Assembly: GCA_900540425.1 (NCBI GenBank)
Contig: UQFU01000002.1
Coordinates: 1-49,058 of the forward strand
DNA from: an uncultured Alphaproteobacteria bacterium
GTDB taxonomy: Bacteria; Pseudomonadota; Alphaproteobacteria; RF32; CAG-239
Reading direction: 5' to 3'
Length of the DNA stretch: 49,058 nucleotides
Of the stretch, positions 18,902-28,220 are shown piece after piece. Position 1 is the stretch's first letter, and each line of letters opens with the position of its first letter. A model generated the notes under the pieces. That model searched no databases, was not told the origin of the DNA, and saw only the letters and a list, made by a program, of their open reading frames with translations. The position numbers and the translations under genes are program-made.

Positions 18902-19792
18902 ATGTTTGCAGTCGTAATGGCTTTTCTCGCGCCAATTCTCCATTCCAGCTGCAATCTGTTAGATTCTCATTTTGCCAATAACCTCATCAAAAGCAACAGC
19001 GCGATTATTTTTTATAATTCTCTGACGAATGTCGTGGCCATTCCTTTTTTGCTGCTGTTTGGCCTGCCGCAGCCGATAAGCTGGGAATTGCTTCCTTTTT
19101 TATTGATTATTGCTGCTACCGAAACTTTTTATCTTCTTCCCTACTATCATGCCTTGCGCAAAATTGACACTTCGGTCGCCAGCGCCCTGTTTTCGCTGGC
19201 CAATGTCCTGATACCGGTTCTGGCCTGGTTTTTGGTCGATGAACGGCTCCGCCTTTCGCAGTATTTCGGTTTTGGGGTGATTGTTGCCGCCAGTGTCGTC
19301 TTGAATATTGACAGCCCTCGCCGGATTAAAGTCAATGCCGCTTTCTGGCTGATGTTGATGGTATCGGTTATGCTGGCAGTTCAGTCCGTTTGCTACAAAT
19401 ACGCCATTGAGAATTTGGACTGGGTGACGGCGGTGTTTTATACCCTGGTGCTTTCAACATTGATGAGCTGTGCCTTTCTGCTTCTGCAAAACAGCCGCCG
19501 GAATATTGTGCGGGCATTTCCGGTTTATCGGAAAAACTTTCGTTATTTTTTGCTTAATGAAGTCATCTATCAGGCCGGCGAAATTCCGTCTATGTTTGCC
19601 CTGTCGCTGTTGCCGGTGGTCGCGATTGAGGGCATTAACGCAACCCAGCCGATTTTTGTGCTGCTGTTTGGTGTCTTGCTGCATCGCTTTTACGGTGACC
19701 GTTTCAAAGAAAGCGTGCATCCGCGCCATATTTTGAAAAAACTGTTGTGTTTTGCCTTAATCATTTGGGGCGTTGTTCTGATATTGGCATAA
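18902..19792 (+). CDS. EamA/DMT-superfamily transporter
   Basis: A 296-residue integral membrane protein with about ten hydrophobic helices and two EamA-type halves, the architecture of drug/metabolite exporters. The first half carries a YHALRKIDTSVASALFSLANVLIPV segment, the second a VVAIEGINATQPIFVLL segment, at equivalent positions before the last two helices of each half. The substrate cannot be predicted. A purine-rich GGAAGGGAG precedes the ATG, which is 20 bases after the LOG gene, so it probably belongs to the tgt operon. The next gene has its own promoter beginning just after this stop. Confidence 0.85.
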   Translation: MFAVVMAFLAPILHSSCNLLDSHFANNLIKSNSAIIFYNSLTNVVAIPFLLLFGLPQPISWELLPFLLIIAATETFYLLPYYHALRKIDTSVASALFSLANVLIPVLAWFLVDERLRLSQYFGFGVIVAASVVLNIDSPRRIKVNAAFWLMLMVSVMLAVQSVCYKYAIENLDWVTAVFYTLVLSTLMSCAFLLLQNSRRNIVRAFPVYRKNFRYFLLNEVIYQAGEIPSMFALSLLPVVAIEGINATQPIFVLLFGVLLHRFYGDRFKESVHPRHILKKLLCFALIIWGVVLILA

Positions 19793-19797
19793 AAGCG

Positions 19798-19826
19798 TTT
19801 ACAACCTTTTGCGGTTTTGCTATACT
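19798..19826 (+). promoter_or_regulatory. sigma70-type promoter of the ABC exporter
   Basis: A -35 TTTACA (19798-19803) and a -10 TATACT (19821-19826) with the optimal 17-base spacer. They lie in the 62-base gap before the exporter ATG. Confidence 0.7.
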
Positions 19827-19854
19827 GCCGCGGTATGTGTTAAAGGCGGGTAAA

Positions 19855-21615
19855 ATGACCGATAATGTATTTAAGTTTTTGTGGAAATATCTTTCCAAAT
19901 TGAAATTTTTGTTCTTTGCCGTTCTGTTGTCGGTTATTTTCGGCGAAGCCTGTGTCCGGATTGCGCTTTATTACGCCTCTTTGATTGTTGAGGCGTTGTC
20001 TTCTTCGCAGCCGCATGACGAGGTTTTGCGAGCCGCTTTGGGCTTTGCCGGATTAACGGCGGTCTTCTTGTTTTTAAAAGGGGTCCTGCTTAATGCGGTT
20101 ATCTTTATTGAAGCCCGTTTTCTGCCAAAATACAATACCTATGTTGCCAAAGACCTGTTCAATTATGCGCATAAACACTCTACCGCGTTTTTTGCCGAAG
20201 AAATGGCCGGGAATATTTCCTCCAAAATCAAGACCATTATCGATAACAGCTACTATATTTATTACAATCTGCTCTGGGGGTTTGTCTCGCCGCTGGTTGC
20301 GCTGGTTATCAGTTTTGCCTTTATCTGGAACATCAACTGGGAACTGGGGCTGCTGATGCTGATATTGAATTGCCTGTTGATTGCCCTGATTTATGCCTTG
20401 AGCAAAAAACTTGCCCCTTATTCCGAAACCCGTTCGCGGCTGATGTCCGAAGCCAACGGCGGATTGGTTGACAGTATCACCAATGCCTCGCTGGTCAAAA
20501 ATTTCAGCAATTTTACTTCCGAAAAAAGCCGTTATTTTCGCGAAATGCGCAAGGCTGCCGAAGCCGACCGGATAGAAACCGTTCAGTTCGGCAAGATATT
20601 TTTGACTCAGGGCGTCTGCCGCGCGGTTATGGAAGCGGTTTTTTATGCCCTTCCGATTTGGTATTGGTATCGCGGAGAAATTAACGTCGGTCAGTTTGTG
20701 CTGATTCAAAGCCTGATTGTCACCTTAAGCGGCCTGTACAGTATGCTTTCGATGCAGTTTATGCAGTTTTTCAAACTTTACGGCGGTATCCGCGACGGCT
20801 TAAAACTGCTGTCCCGCCCGCGTGAAGTTGTCGATATGCCCGGAGCCGCGAAATTGAAAATAACCAAAGGCGACATCTGTTTTTCGCATATTGATTACCA
20901 TTATAAGGGGGCTGAACCTTTGTTTGCGGATTTTAACCTGCAAATCGGCGGTGGGGAAAAAGTTGGTCTGGTCGGGCGTTCCGGCTCCGGAAAATCGACG
21001 CTGATCAAACTTCTTTCCCGTTACTACGATTTGCAGGCCGGCGAGATATGCATCGACGGGCAGAATATCGCCAAGGTCACGCAGGATTCTCTCCGCCGTC
21101 AGATTGCCCTGATTCCGCAAGACCCCAGCCTGTTCAACCGGACGATTATGGAAAATATCCGCTACGGCAACCTCAAAGCTTCGGACGAAGAGGTCTATGA
21201 AGCCGCCCGCAAAGCCTATTGCCATGATTTTATTAAGGCGCTGCCCAAAGGTTACGACAGCAAGGTCGGAGAAAGGGGGGTAATGCTTTCCGGCGGCGAG
21301 CGGCAGCGAATAGCCATCGCCCGGGCAATTCTGAAAAATGCTCCGATTCTGATCTTGGACGAAGCGACCTCGGCGCTCGACAGCGAAAGCGAGCGCTATA
21401 TTCAGGAATCATTGCGCAACCTGATGCAGGGCAAAACCGTGATTGCCATTGCTCACCGGCTCTCAACGCTGAAGGAAATGAACAAGCTGGTGGTGATGGA
21501 ACACGGCAAAATCACAGAGCAGGGCAGCCATGCCGTTTTGTTGCGCAAGAAAGGTATTTACAGCAGTTTTTATGATTTGCAGTCTTCCGGCTTTTTGAAA
21601 ATGGAAAATGATTAA
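19855..21615 (+). CDS. ABC exporter, fused membrane and ATPase domains
   Basis: A 586-residue half-transporter with an N-terminal six-helix exporter domain (about residues 15-320) and a C-terminal ATPase domain (about 345-580). ATPase motifs are Walker A GRSGSGKST, the Q-loop in ALIPQDPSLF, the signature MLSGGERQR, Walker B ILILDEATSALD and an H-loop AIAHRLSTL. It probably works as a homodimer exporting lipid, peptide or drug; the MsbA-like architecture alone does not fix the substrate. The ATG at 19855 replaces a longer in-frame start inside the upstream gene. It is convergent with dnaJ. Confidence 0.9.
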   Translation: MTDNVFKFLWKYLSKLKFLFFAVLLSVIFGEACVRIALYYASLIVEALSSSQPHDEVLRAALGFAGLTAVFLFLKGVLLNAVIFIEARFLPKYNTYVAKDLFNYAHKHSTAFFAEEMAGNISSKIKTIIDNSYYIYYNLLWGFVSPLVALVISFAFIWNINWELGLLMLILNCLLIALIYALSKKLAPYSETRSRLMSEANGGLVDSITNASLVKNFSNFTSEKSRYFREMRKAAEADRIETVQFGKIFLTQGVCRAVMEAVFYALPIWYWYRGEINVGQFVLIQSLIVTLSGLYSMLSMQFMQFFKLYGGIRDGLKLLSRPREVVDMPGAAKLKITKGDICFSHIDYHYKGAEPLFADFNLQIGGGEKVGLVGRSGSGKSTLIKLLSRYYDLQAGEICIDGQNIAKVTQDSLRRQIALIPQDPSLFNRTIMENIRYGNLKASDEEVYEAARKAYCHDFIKALPKGYDSKVGERGVMLSGGERQRIAIARAILKNAPILILDEATSALDSESERYIQESLRNLMQGKTVIAIAHRLSTLKEMNKLVVMEHGKITEQGSHAVLLRKKGIYSSFYDLQSSGFLKMEND

Positions 21616-21660
21616 AAAAAACAGCAGCTTTGGATTTGCCGCTGCCGTTCTTTTATCTCC

Positions 21661-22815
21661 TCAAGCCACGGATTTGAACAAATCCTTTATCTTGTCCAAA
21701 AAGCCTTTGCTTTCCGGTTGGCAGCTGTCGTCTTTGCTGATGCTGCGAAATTCCTCCAGCAGCTCTTTCTGCCGGGCAGTCAGGTTAACCGGCGTTTCGA
21801 CCCGCAGCCGGACAAACAAATCGCCGCGGTTTTTGGAGCGCATCACGGTCATTCCCTGATTTTTAAGGCGGATTTGCTGATCGTTTTGCGCACCCGCCGG
21901 TATCGAAAGCTCAATTTTTTCTCCGTCGACCGCCGGAATTTCGAGCTTGCCGCCGAGAGCTGCGCAAGTCATCGAAACCGGAATCTGGACATATAAATTG
22001 GCACCTTCGCGGCTGTAAAGCTTATGCTGCCTGACGCTGATAAAAACATACAAGTCGCCGTTCGGGCCGCCGTGCAGGCCGGCCTCGCCGCCGCCGCCGA
22101 TACGCATCCGGGTATTATCCTCAATTCCGGCCGGTATTTTGACTTTGATGGTTTTTTCTTCGCCGATGACCCCGGCGCCTTTGCACTCTTTACAGGCTTC
22201 TTTAATAATCCGCCCTTTGCCGCGGCATTTGGGACAAGTCGTTTCGACAATAAAGAAACCGCCCTGCTGTTGGCGGATTTTACCGCTGCCATGGCAATCC
22301 GGGCAAATTTCCGGTTCTTTGCCGTCGGCCGTTCCATGTCCGTGACAGGCTTCGCAAACTTTGGTCGAGGGAATTTTAATCTCTTTTTCTACCCCGAAAA
22401 ACGCCTCTTCCAGCGTGATTTCCATATTGTAACGCAAATCCGCCCCGGCTTGCGCATAAGAACGCTGCTGGCCTCGCCCGCCGCCCATAAAATCGGAAAA
22501 TATATTCTCGAAAATATCCGAGAAACCGCCGGCGCCAAAATTGAACTCAAATCCGCCAAACGGATTTCCGCCTCCCATGCCGCCGTTTTTGAATGCATCG
22601 TGCCCATACCGGTCATAAGCTGCCCGTTTTTGCTCGTCTTTCAAAACCTCATAAGCCTCATTAATTTCTTTGAAGTGAAGTTCTGCCTCTTTGTTGCCGG
22701 GGTTGCGGTCGGGGTGATATTTCATTGCCAGCCGCCGGTATGATTTTTTCAGTTCGTCGCCGCTACAGTCTCGGCTGACTTCCAATAGCTCGTAATAGTC
22801 TTTTTCGGTGGTCAT
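21661..22815 (-). CDS. dnaJ: chaperone protein DnaJ (type I Hsp40)
   Basis: Co-chaperone that stimulates the ATPase of DnaK and delivers unfolded clients. The 384-residue protein has a J domain with the HPD motif (KYHPDRNPG), a Gly/Phe-rich linker, four CxxCxGxG-type zinc-binding repeats ([32 protein letters not shown]), and C-terminal substrate-binding domains. The ATG is at 22813-22815. It lies downstream of dnaK on the same strand but separated by about 1.7 kb holding two unrelated AT-rich genes, an unusual split of the common dnaK-dnaJ pair. Confidence 0.97.
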   Translation of the reverse strand: MTTEKDYYELLEVSRDCSGDELKKSYRRLAMKYHPDRNPGNKEAELHFKEINEAYEVLKDEQKRAAYDRYGHDAFKNGGMGGGNPFGGFEFNFGAGGFSDIFENIFSDFMGGGRGQQRSYAQAGADLRYNMEITLEEAFFGVEKEIKIPSTKVCEACHGHGTADGKEPEICPDCHGSGKIRQQQGGFFIVETTCPKCRGKGRIIKEACKECKGAGVIGEEKTIKVKIPAGIEDNTRMRIGGGGEAGLHGGPNGDLYVFISVRQHKLYSREGANLYVQIPVSMTCAALGGKLEIPAVDGEKIELSIPAGAQNDQQIRLKNQGMTVMRSKNRGDLFVRLRVETPVNLTARQKELLEEFRSISKDDSCQPESKGFLDKIKDLFKSVA

Positions 22816-22978
22816 AATTCTTCAGCTCTGTTATTTTCTTGCAAGTTAATTAGTATTTAGGGTTTTGCGTTGGCAAAGTCAAGTTTTTATGCTTAATCCC
22901 TGCAAAATAGGGCTCTTTAATTAATTTTTCAGTTTTTGTGCCTAAACTGATGATAATCTCATTGTCTGGAGCTTGGGA

Positions 22979-23422
22979 ATGAAAAAATTTTTGTTATTGT
23001 TTGTGGGAATTGTTCTGATGAGCGGCGGCTGCTACTTGTTTGCACCAAACCAAGAAGAAAAATTTGTGAATCTGCTTTTTTATAAACCGCTAATTCCCAT
23101 TTCTTCAATAGCCAGAGAAACATATCTAACCCCAAAAAGTTTAAAGTTTTCAAATTCGATTTTATATAAAAAAGGGGATACTCACGCAGACGGTTGGACA
23201 ATACAAAAATGTTTTTTGCAGGAAAATAAACAAGATTATATTGTTTTAAAATGTCGTTTTGATAATCCGGTTACCCATAAAACGCAAACCAGTATCAATA
23301 AGTTTCAAATTTCCGAATGTGTCGAAAACATATATTGTGCAAACTACCGCTGGTTAGTGGAACTGATTGAATATGAACAAAATAATTTAAGAAGAAGTGG
23401 TGAAATTTATGGTATAGAATAG
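22979..23422 (+). CDS. AT-rich predicted lipoprotein, unknown function
   Basis: A 147-residue protein starting MKKFLLLFVGIVLMSGGC, a lipoprotein signal with a Gly-Gly-Cys lipobox. The rest is a probable small alpha/beta periplasmic domain with four further cysteines (in QKCFL, LKCRF, SECVE and IYCAN) that could form disulfides. No family is recognised. GGAG lies 7 bases before the ATG. It is convergent with the lysozyme-like gene, only 32 bases separating the stops, and its base composition is more AT-rich than dnaJ and dnaK on either side. A role as partner or inhibitor of that lysozyme is possible but unproven. Confidence 0.7.
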   Translation: MKKFLLLFVGIVLMSGGCYLFAPNQEEKFVNLLFYKPLIPISSIARETYLTPKSLKFSNSILYKKGDTHADGWTIQKCFLQENKQDYIVLKCRFDNPVTHKTQTSINKFQISECVENIYCANYRWLVELIEYEQNNLRRSGEIYGIE

Positions 23423-23445
23423 GCTGTATTTTACCCCAGCCTATT
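23418..23445. terminator. hairpin between convergent lipoprotein and lysozyme genes
   Basis: AATAGGCTG (23418-23426, overlapping the lipoprotein stop) pairs perfectly with CAGCCTATT (23437-23445). The following plus-strand sequence is AT-rich rather than a clean T-run, so termination is likely but not certain. Confidence 0.55.
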
Positions 23446-23454
23446 CTGTTAAAA

Positions 23455-24327
23455 TTATTTTTTTAATAAATCAGCAGTCCATCTATTTCTCTCTTCAGAG
23501 ATTCCTTTCCTATGATATTCCGCGAGCATTCCATCTACGGAATTAGAATTTACGGCATTTATGAATTTTTTGAATTGATTATCAAATTTTGTAGCGCCAA
23601 GATTGTATACCATATCTAAAATTGCTAACTGTTTTTCATGATTTAATTCATCATAATTTTTTATTATATTTTTTATAACCGGAATATCTTTTAATACATG
23701 TTCTGTGTGCAAACGTTTTTCTTCTTTTGAATCTATGTATAAATCACTTAAATCCCTAAAGTAGCTCGCCTTATAATTATGTGTATCTGTGGCATTTTTT
23801 TTATTTGCTTTAGTCCAATTTTCTAGCTTATTAAAATTATCTATTTTTTCTTGTTTGGTTGCAATATTGCCGCTTTTCTTACTTCTAAAATTTATTTTGT
23901 CGAAAGTTTCAAAAGTATTAATATTTTCACCCCTTCCAATAGTTTTTATATATTTAGGGTCAAGATAAACATAATTGGGATTTCCCTCACTTTTATAAGC
24001 GTCATCATAGTGTTGATCTATCAGCTTTTGATATTTAGGTAAAAAAGAGGTGTTTGTCTCACCGGGATTTGAAGCCAAATTTGATGTCGGTTGACGATTG
24101 CTTGTTTGCGGTTTATTCTCAGAAGCTGATAACGAATTTGATGAGCTTTTATTAATAAGGCTTTCCCGATTCTCCAACAAATTATTGCTGCTAAAATTAT
24201 AGCTTTTTTTCGCTTTGTCCGCAGAAGATTCATTATCCCTATCCCACTCGTCTTTTTCTTCTTGATAATGTCTTTTTTCTTCGTCTTCGGGGTCATCTTG
24301 AATAATATATTGTATTAAATTAGACAT
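23455..24327 (-). CDS. T4-lysozyme-like muramidase with low-complexity N-terminus
   Basis: A 290-residue protein. The first 95 residues are charged, then Ser/Asn-rich and probably disordered, with no signal peptide. From about residue 97 it resembles phage T4-type lysozyme (GH24/pesticin-like), which cuts peptidoglycan glycan strands. E114, D123 and T129 (in YKSEGNPNYVYLDPKYIKTIGRG) have exactly the spacing of T4 lysozyme E11, D20, T26. The C-terminal lobe has an ILDMVYNLGATKF segment like the T4 NMVFQMGETGV helix and ends with RNRWTADLLKK. It is strongly AT-rich. The domain call is by eye. Possible roles are effector or bacteriocin, remnant endolysin, or autolysin. Confidence 0.75.
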   Translation of the reverse strand: MSNLIQYIIQDDPEDEEKRHYQEEKDEWDRDNESSADKAKKSYNFSSNNLLENRESLINKSSSNSLSASENKPQTSNRQPTSNLASNPGETNTSFLPKYQKLIDQHYDDAYKSEGNPNYVYLDPKYIKTIGRGENINTFETFDKINFRSKKSGNIATKQEKIDNFNKLENWTKANKKNATDTHNYKASYFRDLSDLYIDSKEEKRLHTEHVLKDIPVIKNIIKNYDELNHEKQLAILDMVYNLGATKFDNQFKKFINAVNSNSVDGMLAEYHRKGISEERNRWTADLLKK

Positions 24328-24364
24328 TTTTTTATCCTTTCATTTGATTAAAATTTAAAAACAA

Positions 24365-24395
24365 AAAAACCTGAAGAAAATATCTTCAGGTTTTT
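24365..24395 (-). terminator. rho-independent terminator upstream of the lysozyme gene
   Basis: A 13-bp perfect stem with the loop AAATA and T-runs on both strands. It insulates the lysozyme gene from dnaK-side transcription or ends a small RNA. Confidence 0.8.
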
Positions 24396-24424
24396 AACAT
24401 ACTTGTCCCTCGTGACAGTTAATT
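24365..24424 (-). ncRNA. possible small RNA or leader ending in a terminator hairpin
   Basis: On the minus strand, after a possible TTGAAA / TAAAAT promoter, about 60 bases contain a short TGTC/GACA hairpin and end in a strong 13-bp stem (24365-24377 with 24383-24395, AAAAACCTGAAGA and its complement) followed by T. The hairpin lies 38 bases before the lysozyme start. It could be a small RNA, an attenuator, or simply an insulating terminator. Only the hairpin is certain. Confidence 0.3.
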
Positions 24425-24498
24425 TTACACCAAAATGAAAAACAATTTTCAAGTATAAAAAAATGTATTAACAGCTTTAAGTGGTACATGCCTCCGCA

Positions 24499-24534
24499 AA
24501 AAACCCCGGAAACAAATTATTTCCGGGGTTTTTG
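24499..24534 (-). terminator. rho-independent terminator of dnaK
   Basis: AAACCCCGGAAA pairs with TTTCCGGGGTTT around an AT-rich loop, starting 19 bases after the dnaK stop, with a T-run on the minus strand. It makes dnaK its own transcription unit, separate from dnaJ. Confidence 0.88.
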
Positions 24535-24552
24535 AATTTTCAAACAAGATTG

Positions 24553-26460
24553 TTATTTGACTTCTTCAAAGTCAGCATCAACCACCTTGTCGTCTTTCGG
24601 CTGCTCGCTGGCGGCAGCTTCCGGACCGGCGGCATTGGCAGCTTGCGCGGCCTCGGCCTGCTGTTTATACATTGCCTCGCCGAGTTTGAGAGAAGCCTGC
24701 ATCAAAGCTTCGGTGCGCTCTTTGATGTTGGCGGCATCATCTGCTTCCATCGCCGATTTCAAAGTCTTGATGGCTTCTTCAATCTGCCCTTTGTCGGCGG
24801 CGCTGATCTTATCGCCGTTTTCCTTCAGGGTCTTTTCGGTGGTGTGAATCAGGGCTTCGGCCTGATTGCGAACCTCGACCAACTCTTTTTTCTTCTTGTC
24901 GGCTTCGGCGTTGGCTTCGGCGTCTTTAACCATTTTTTCAATGTCGGCGTCAGACAAACCGCCGGAAGCCTGAATCCGAATGGCCTGTTCTTTGTTGGTT
25001 GCCTTGTCTTTGGCCGATACGTTTACAATACCGTTGGCGTCAATATCAAAAGTAACCTCAATCTGCGGCATGCCGCGCGGTGCCGGCGGAATACCAACCA
25101 AATCAAACTGCCCGAGCAGCTTGTTGTCGGCAGCCATTTCGCGCTCGCCCTGGAAAACGCGGATGGTAACGGCAGTCTGACCGTCATCGGCCGTTGAGAA
25201 AACTTGCGATTTGCGGGTCGGAATTGTCGTGTTGCGATCAATTAACCGGGTGAATACGCCGCCCAGGGTCTCAATACCCAAAGACAGCGGGGTAACGTCT
25301 AGCAGCAAAACGTCTTTAACGTCGCCCATCAAAACGCCGCCCTGAATAGCCGCACCGACGGCAACGACTTCATCGGGGTTAACGCCTTTATGCGGTTCTT
25401 TGCCAAAGATTTCTTTAACTTTTTCCTGAACTTTCGGCATACGGGTCATGCCGCCGACCAAAATGACCTCGCTGATGTCCGCGGCCTTCAGGCCGGCATC
25501 GGCCAAAGCTTTCTTGCAGGGTTCAATCGTGCGGTCAATCAAATCTTCGACCAAAGATTCGAGTTTGGCGCGGGTCAGTTTGATGTTCAGGTGTTTCGGA
25601 CCGGTCGCGTCAGCCGTAATGAACGGCAGGTTGACCTCGGTCTGGGTGGTCGAAGACAATTCAATCTTGGCCTTTTCGGCAGCTTCTTTCAGGCGCTGCA
25701 AAGCCAAACGGTCATTTTTCAGATCAATGCCGGATTCTTTTTTAAATTCTTCAGCTAAGTAGTTGACAATTCTCTGGTCAAAGTCTTCACCGCCGAGGAA
25801 CGTATCCCCGTTTGTAGACTTAACTTCAAAAACGCCGTCGCCGATTTCCAAAATCGAGATATCAAACGTACCGCCGCCCAGGTCATAAACGGCAATCGTC
25901 CCGGACGTTTTCTTGTCCATGCCGTAAGCCAAAGCCGCAGCCGTCGGTTCGTTAATGATACGCAAAACGTCAAGTCCGGCAATTTTGCCTGCGTCCTTGG
26001 TTGCCTGACGCTGGCTGTCGTTAAAGTAAGCCGGAACGGTAATGACGGCCTTCTCAATTTTTTCGCCCAAATAGCTCTCGGCATATTCTTTAATTTTTTG
26101 CAGTACAATCGCTGAAATCTGCGACGGCGCATATTTTTGCCCCTTGACTTCTACCCAGGCATCGCCGTTGTCGCCCGGAATAATTTTAAACGGAACCAGG
26201 CTTTTGTCCTTGGCTACTTCCGGAGAATCATACCGGCGCCCGATTAAACGCTTGATTGCGAACAGCGTATTTTCCGGATTGGTAACGGCCTGACGCTTTG
26301 CCGGAAATCCGACCAGGCGTTCATTATCCGTAAAAGCCACCATCGACGGGGTTGTCCTTGCCCCTTCGGTGTTTTCCAGAACCTTGGCTTCTCCGCCTTC
26401 CATAACGGCAAAGCAGGAGTTTGTCGTACCAAGGTCAATACCAATTACTTTATTGCTCAT
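24553..26460 (-). CDS. dnaK: chaperone protein DnaK (Hsp70)
   Basis: ATP-dependent Hsp70 chaperone, 635 residues, the usual length. The ATPase domain shows [14 protein letters not shown], the [19 protein letters not shown] segment, [13 protein letters not shown] and the VLLVDVTPLS-type segment at its end. The substrate-binding domain and helical lid follow, and the C-terminus is the expected acidic tail (DADFEEVK). The ATG is at 26458-26460 with a purine-rich GAAGAAGGG region upstream. A perfect alphaproteobacterial RpoH promoter precedes it. grpE is not nearby, and dnaJ is separated from it by a two-gene AT-rich insertion. Confidence 0.98.
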   Translation of the reverse strand: MSNKVIGIDLGTTNSCFAVMEGGEAKVLENTEGARTTPSMVAFTDNERLVGFPAKRQAVTNPENTLFAIKRLIGRRYDSPEVAKDKSLVPFKIIPGDNGDAWVEVKGQKYAPSQISAIVLQKIKEYAESYLGEKIEKAVITVPAYFNDSQRQATKDAGKIAGLDVLRIINEPTAAALAYGMDKKTSGTIAVYDLGGGTFDISILEIGDGVFEVKSTNGDTFLGGEDFDQRIVNYLAEEFKKESGIDLKNDRLALQRLKEAAEKAKIELSSTTQTEVNLPFITADATGPKHLNIKLTRAKLESLVEDLIDRTIEPCKKALADAGLKAADISEVILVGGMTRMPKVQEKVKEIFGKEPHKGVNPDEVVAVGAAIQGGVLMGDVKDVLLLDVTPLSLGIETLGGVFTRLIDRNTTIPTRKSQVFSTADDGQTAVTIRVFQGEREMAADNKLLGQFDLVGIPPAPRGMPQIEVTFDIDANGIVNVSAKDKATNKEQAIRIQASGGLSDADIEKMVKDAEANAEADKKKKELVEVRNQAEALIHTTEKTLKENGDKISAADKGQIEEAIKTLKSAMEADDAANIKERTEALMQASLKLGEAMYKQQAEAAQAANAAGPEAAASEQPKDDKVVDADFEEVK

Positions 26461-26515
26461 ATTTTATCACCCTTCTTCAATTTTCTAAAAGTGTATCGTT
26501 GTTTATTGCTATACA

Positions 26516-26547
26516 CTTATATAGGTAGGGCAAATTTTAGATGCAAG
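26516..26547 (-). promoter_or_regulatory. RpoH (sigma32) heat-shock promoter of dnaK
   Basis: On the minus strand: CTTG (26544-26547), 18 bases, then CCTATATAAG (26516-26525). This fits the alphaproteobacterial RpoH consensus CTTG-N17/18-CYTATNTNNG at every defined position. It lies about 55 bases before the dnaK ATG. Confidence 0.8.
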
Positions 26548-26588
26548 CCTTGGAAGAATTTTTTTGAAATTTTTTAATTTTGCGAATG

Positions 26589-28076
26589 TCAGCGGGAAAC
26601 AACCGTATAGCCGTTGTTGCCGTCCACGGCGCTGTTGGCATATCCGAAATCCGTCGAATTCATGGAATGAATGCGGAAAAGCGTTTCGCCTTGTTCAACC
26701 CGGTCGCCGACTTTTTTGAGCAAATCCAGTCCGGCCCCCGGATTCTGCGAAGCCCCGGCCAAAACGCCGATACGGTTAATTCTGGTGTTGTCTATACTCT
26801 CTACATATCCGCTTTCTGCGGCAACAATGTCGCGGGTCAGATGTCCGAGCGTCGGCTGCGGCGCCTTGCCCTGGGCGTGAATAATCCGATTCATGCTTTC
26901 AAGCGCCCGTCCGGAATTTAGAATTTCTTTTGCCACAAAATACCCTTGCCCGCCGCGCAGCTTGGGGTCAAAATCAATAATCCTTCCGGCCAGGAACAAC
27001 GACTTTTCGCGCAAATCCTGCGGAGCGTCATCTTTGTTGCGCAAGACTTTCATCACGTCGCGGGCTTCCAAAACTGCTCCGATGCCGTTGCCAATCGGCT
27101 CACTGCCGTCGGTAATGACCGCATCGACCTCAATCCCCATCTGGTCGCCGACATATTCAATCAGCTTGCGCAACCGCATGGCGTCTTGTGTGCTTTTAAT
27201 GCGCGAATTGGGGCCGACGGGAATATCAATTACCAAATGCGTAATCCCCATGGCAATTTTAATTGCCAGGATAGAAGCAACCAAATGCTGCTGCTGGGTA
27301 ATGCCGATTTGCCGTTCTACCGAAGAAATCAACCGGTTGGCCATGGCAATTTGCAGCCCGCTGTGGCAAACCAGAGCGCCGCGGTTTTCGCGGATAAGCT
27401 TTTTGAGCAACGTCTCGTCCAAATCGACATTGGCCAAAACGCTCATGGTGTCGGCCACCCCCGCGCAGGAACTCAGCGACCGGGAAGCCGTTTTGGGAAT
27501 AGGCAGGCCGTAAGCCGCTACAATCGCGGTAATGATAATATCGGTTTTGTTGCCGGGAATGCCGCCCAGGCAATGATGATCGACCACAATTCCTTCGTTG
27601 TCCCAGTTAATAACCTGGTTTCCGACCAACGCTTCCGTCAGCGCCAGCACTTCCGGCGGCGTCATAAAAGAACCAGAAGCCACCAGAAAAGAGGCAATAT
27701 CCATGTTGGAATAGCGGCGGTTGGCAATATCGGCGATAATTCCGCCATATTCCGCCGGACTGAGAATATTACCGGCAATTTTGCGTTTGATAGAACTGAT
27801 GCTGGGCGGCGGGGGTGTCAGGGCCAGGGTAATGTTGGAGCCTTCAGGCAGGTTAAGAAGGCTGAAAGCTTCCGTATTTAGCGCCAGTTGTTCGGGGCTG
27901 ACCAGATTTTCATCATCGACGATATTTAAAAAGGCGTATATCGGCTTTGCTCCGCCGTGAATTTCTACCTTGGTCATAAATTTGATGTCTTCCAGTTTGT
28001 AGGCAACGCAATCTTTGTGAAGATATGCAATATTTTCATTAAAAGAATTAATCGGTAGATGTTTTAACGTCAGCAT
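26589..28076 (-). CDS. thymidine phosphorylase/AMP phosphorylase family protein
   Basis: A 495-residue member of the pyrimidine/AMP phosphorylase family, which splits nucleosides or nucleotides with phosphate. An N-terminal domain of about 85 residues precedes the phosphorylase core, a layout shared with archaeal AMP phosphorylases rather than with E. coli DeoA. Core motifs include VDHHCLGGIPGNKTDI, SRSLSSCAGVADTMSVLA and DIPVGPNSRIKS. Substrate (thymidine, AMP or another) is not resolved. The ATG at 28074-28076 was chosen because AGGA lies 6 bases upstream; an ATG two codons earlier directly abuts that AGGA. It lies upstream of dnaK. Confidence 0.82.
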   Translation of the reverse strand: MLTLKHLPINSFNENIAYLHKDCVAYKLEDIKFMTKVEIHGGAKPIYAFLNIVDDENLVSPEQLALNTEAFSLLNLPEGSNITLALTPPPPSISSIKRKIAGNILSPAEYGGIIADIANRRYSNMDIASFLVASGSFMTPPEVLALTEALVGNQVINWDNEGIVVDHHCLGGIPGNKTDIIITAIVAAYGLPIPKTASRSLSSCAGVADTMSVLANVDLDETLLKKLIRENRGALVCHSGLQIAMANRLISSVERQIGITQQQHLVASILAIKIAMGITHLVIDIPVGPNSRIKSTQDAMRLRKLIEYVGDQMGIEVDAVITDGSEPIGNGIGAVLEARDVMKVLRNKDDAPQDLREKSLFLAGRIIDFDPKLRGGQGYFVAKEILNSGRALESMNRIIHAQGKAPQPTLGHLTRDIVAAESGYVESIDNTRINRIGVLAGASQNPGAGLDLLKKVGDRVEQGETLFRIHSMNSTDFGYANSAVDGNNGYTVVSR

Positions 28077-28190
28077 TGCCATTCCTGAAGATTTCTTACA
28101 TTTCCTTAAAATATCATGTTTTTATTTATTATTGGTTAATGCTTTTTCCAGAGAAAACCGGCAGGTCTTTTCAACGGAATATTGTTTTTG

Positions 28191-28220
28191 CAAAAAAAAG
28201 CCTCCCGAAGGAGGTTTTTT
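28191..28220 (-). terminator. rho-independent terminator after accD
   Basis: A GCCTCC/GGAGG stem with the tetraloop CGAA and long A/T flanks on both strands, immediately after the accD stop in the minus direction. Confidence 0.9.
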
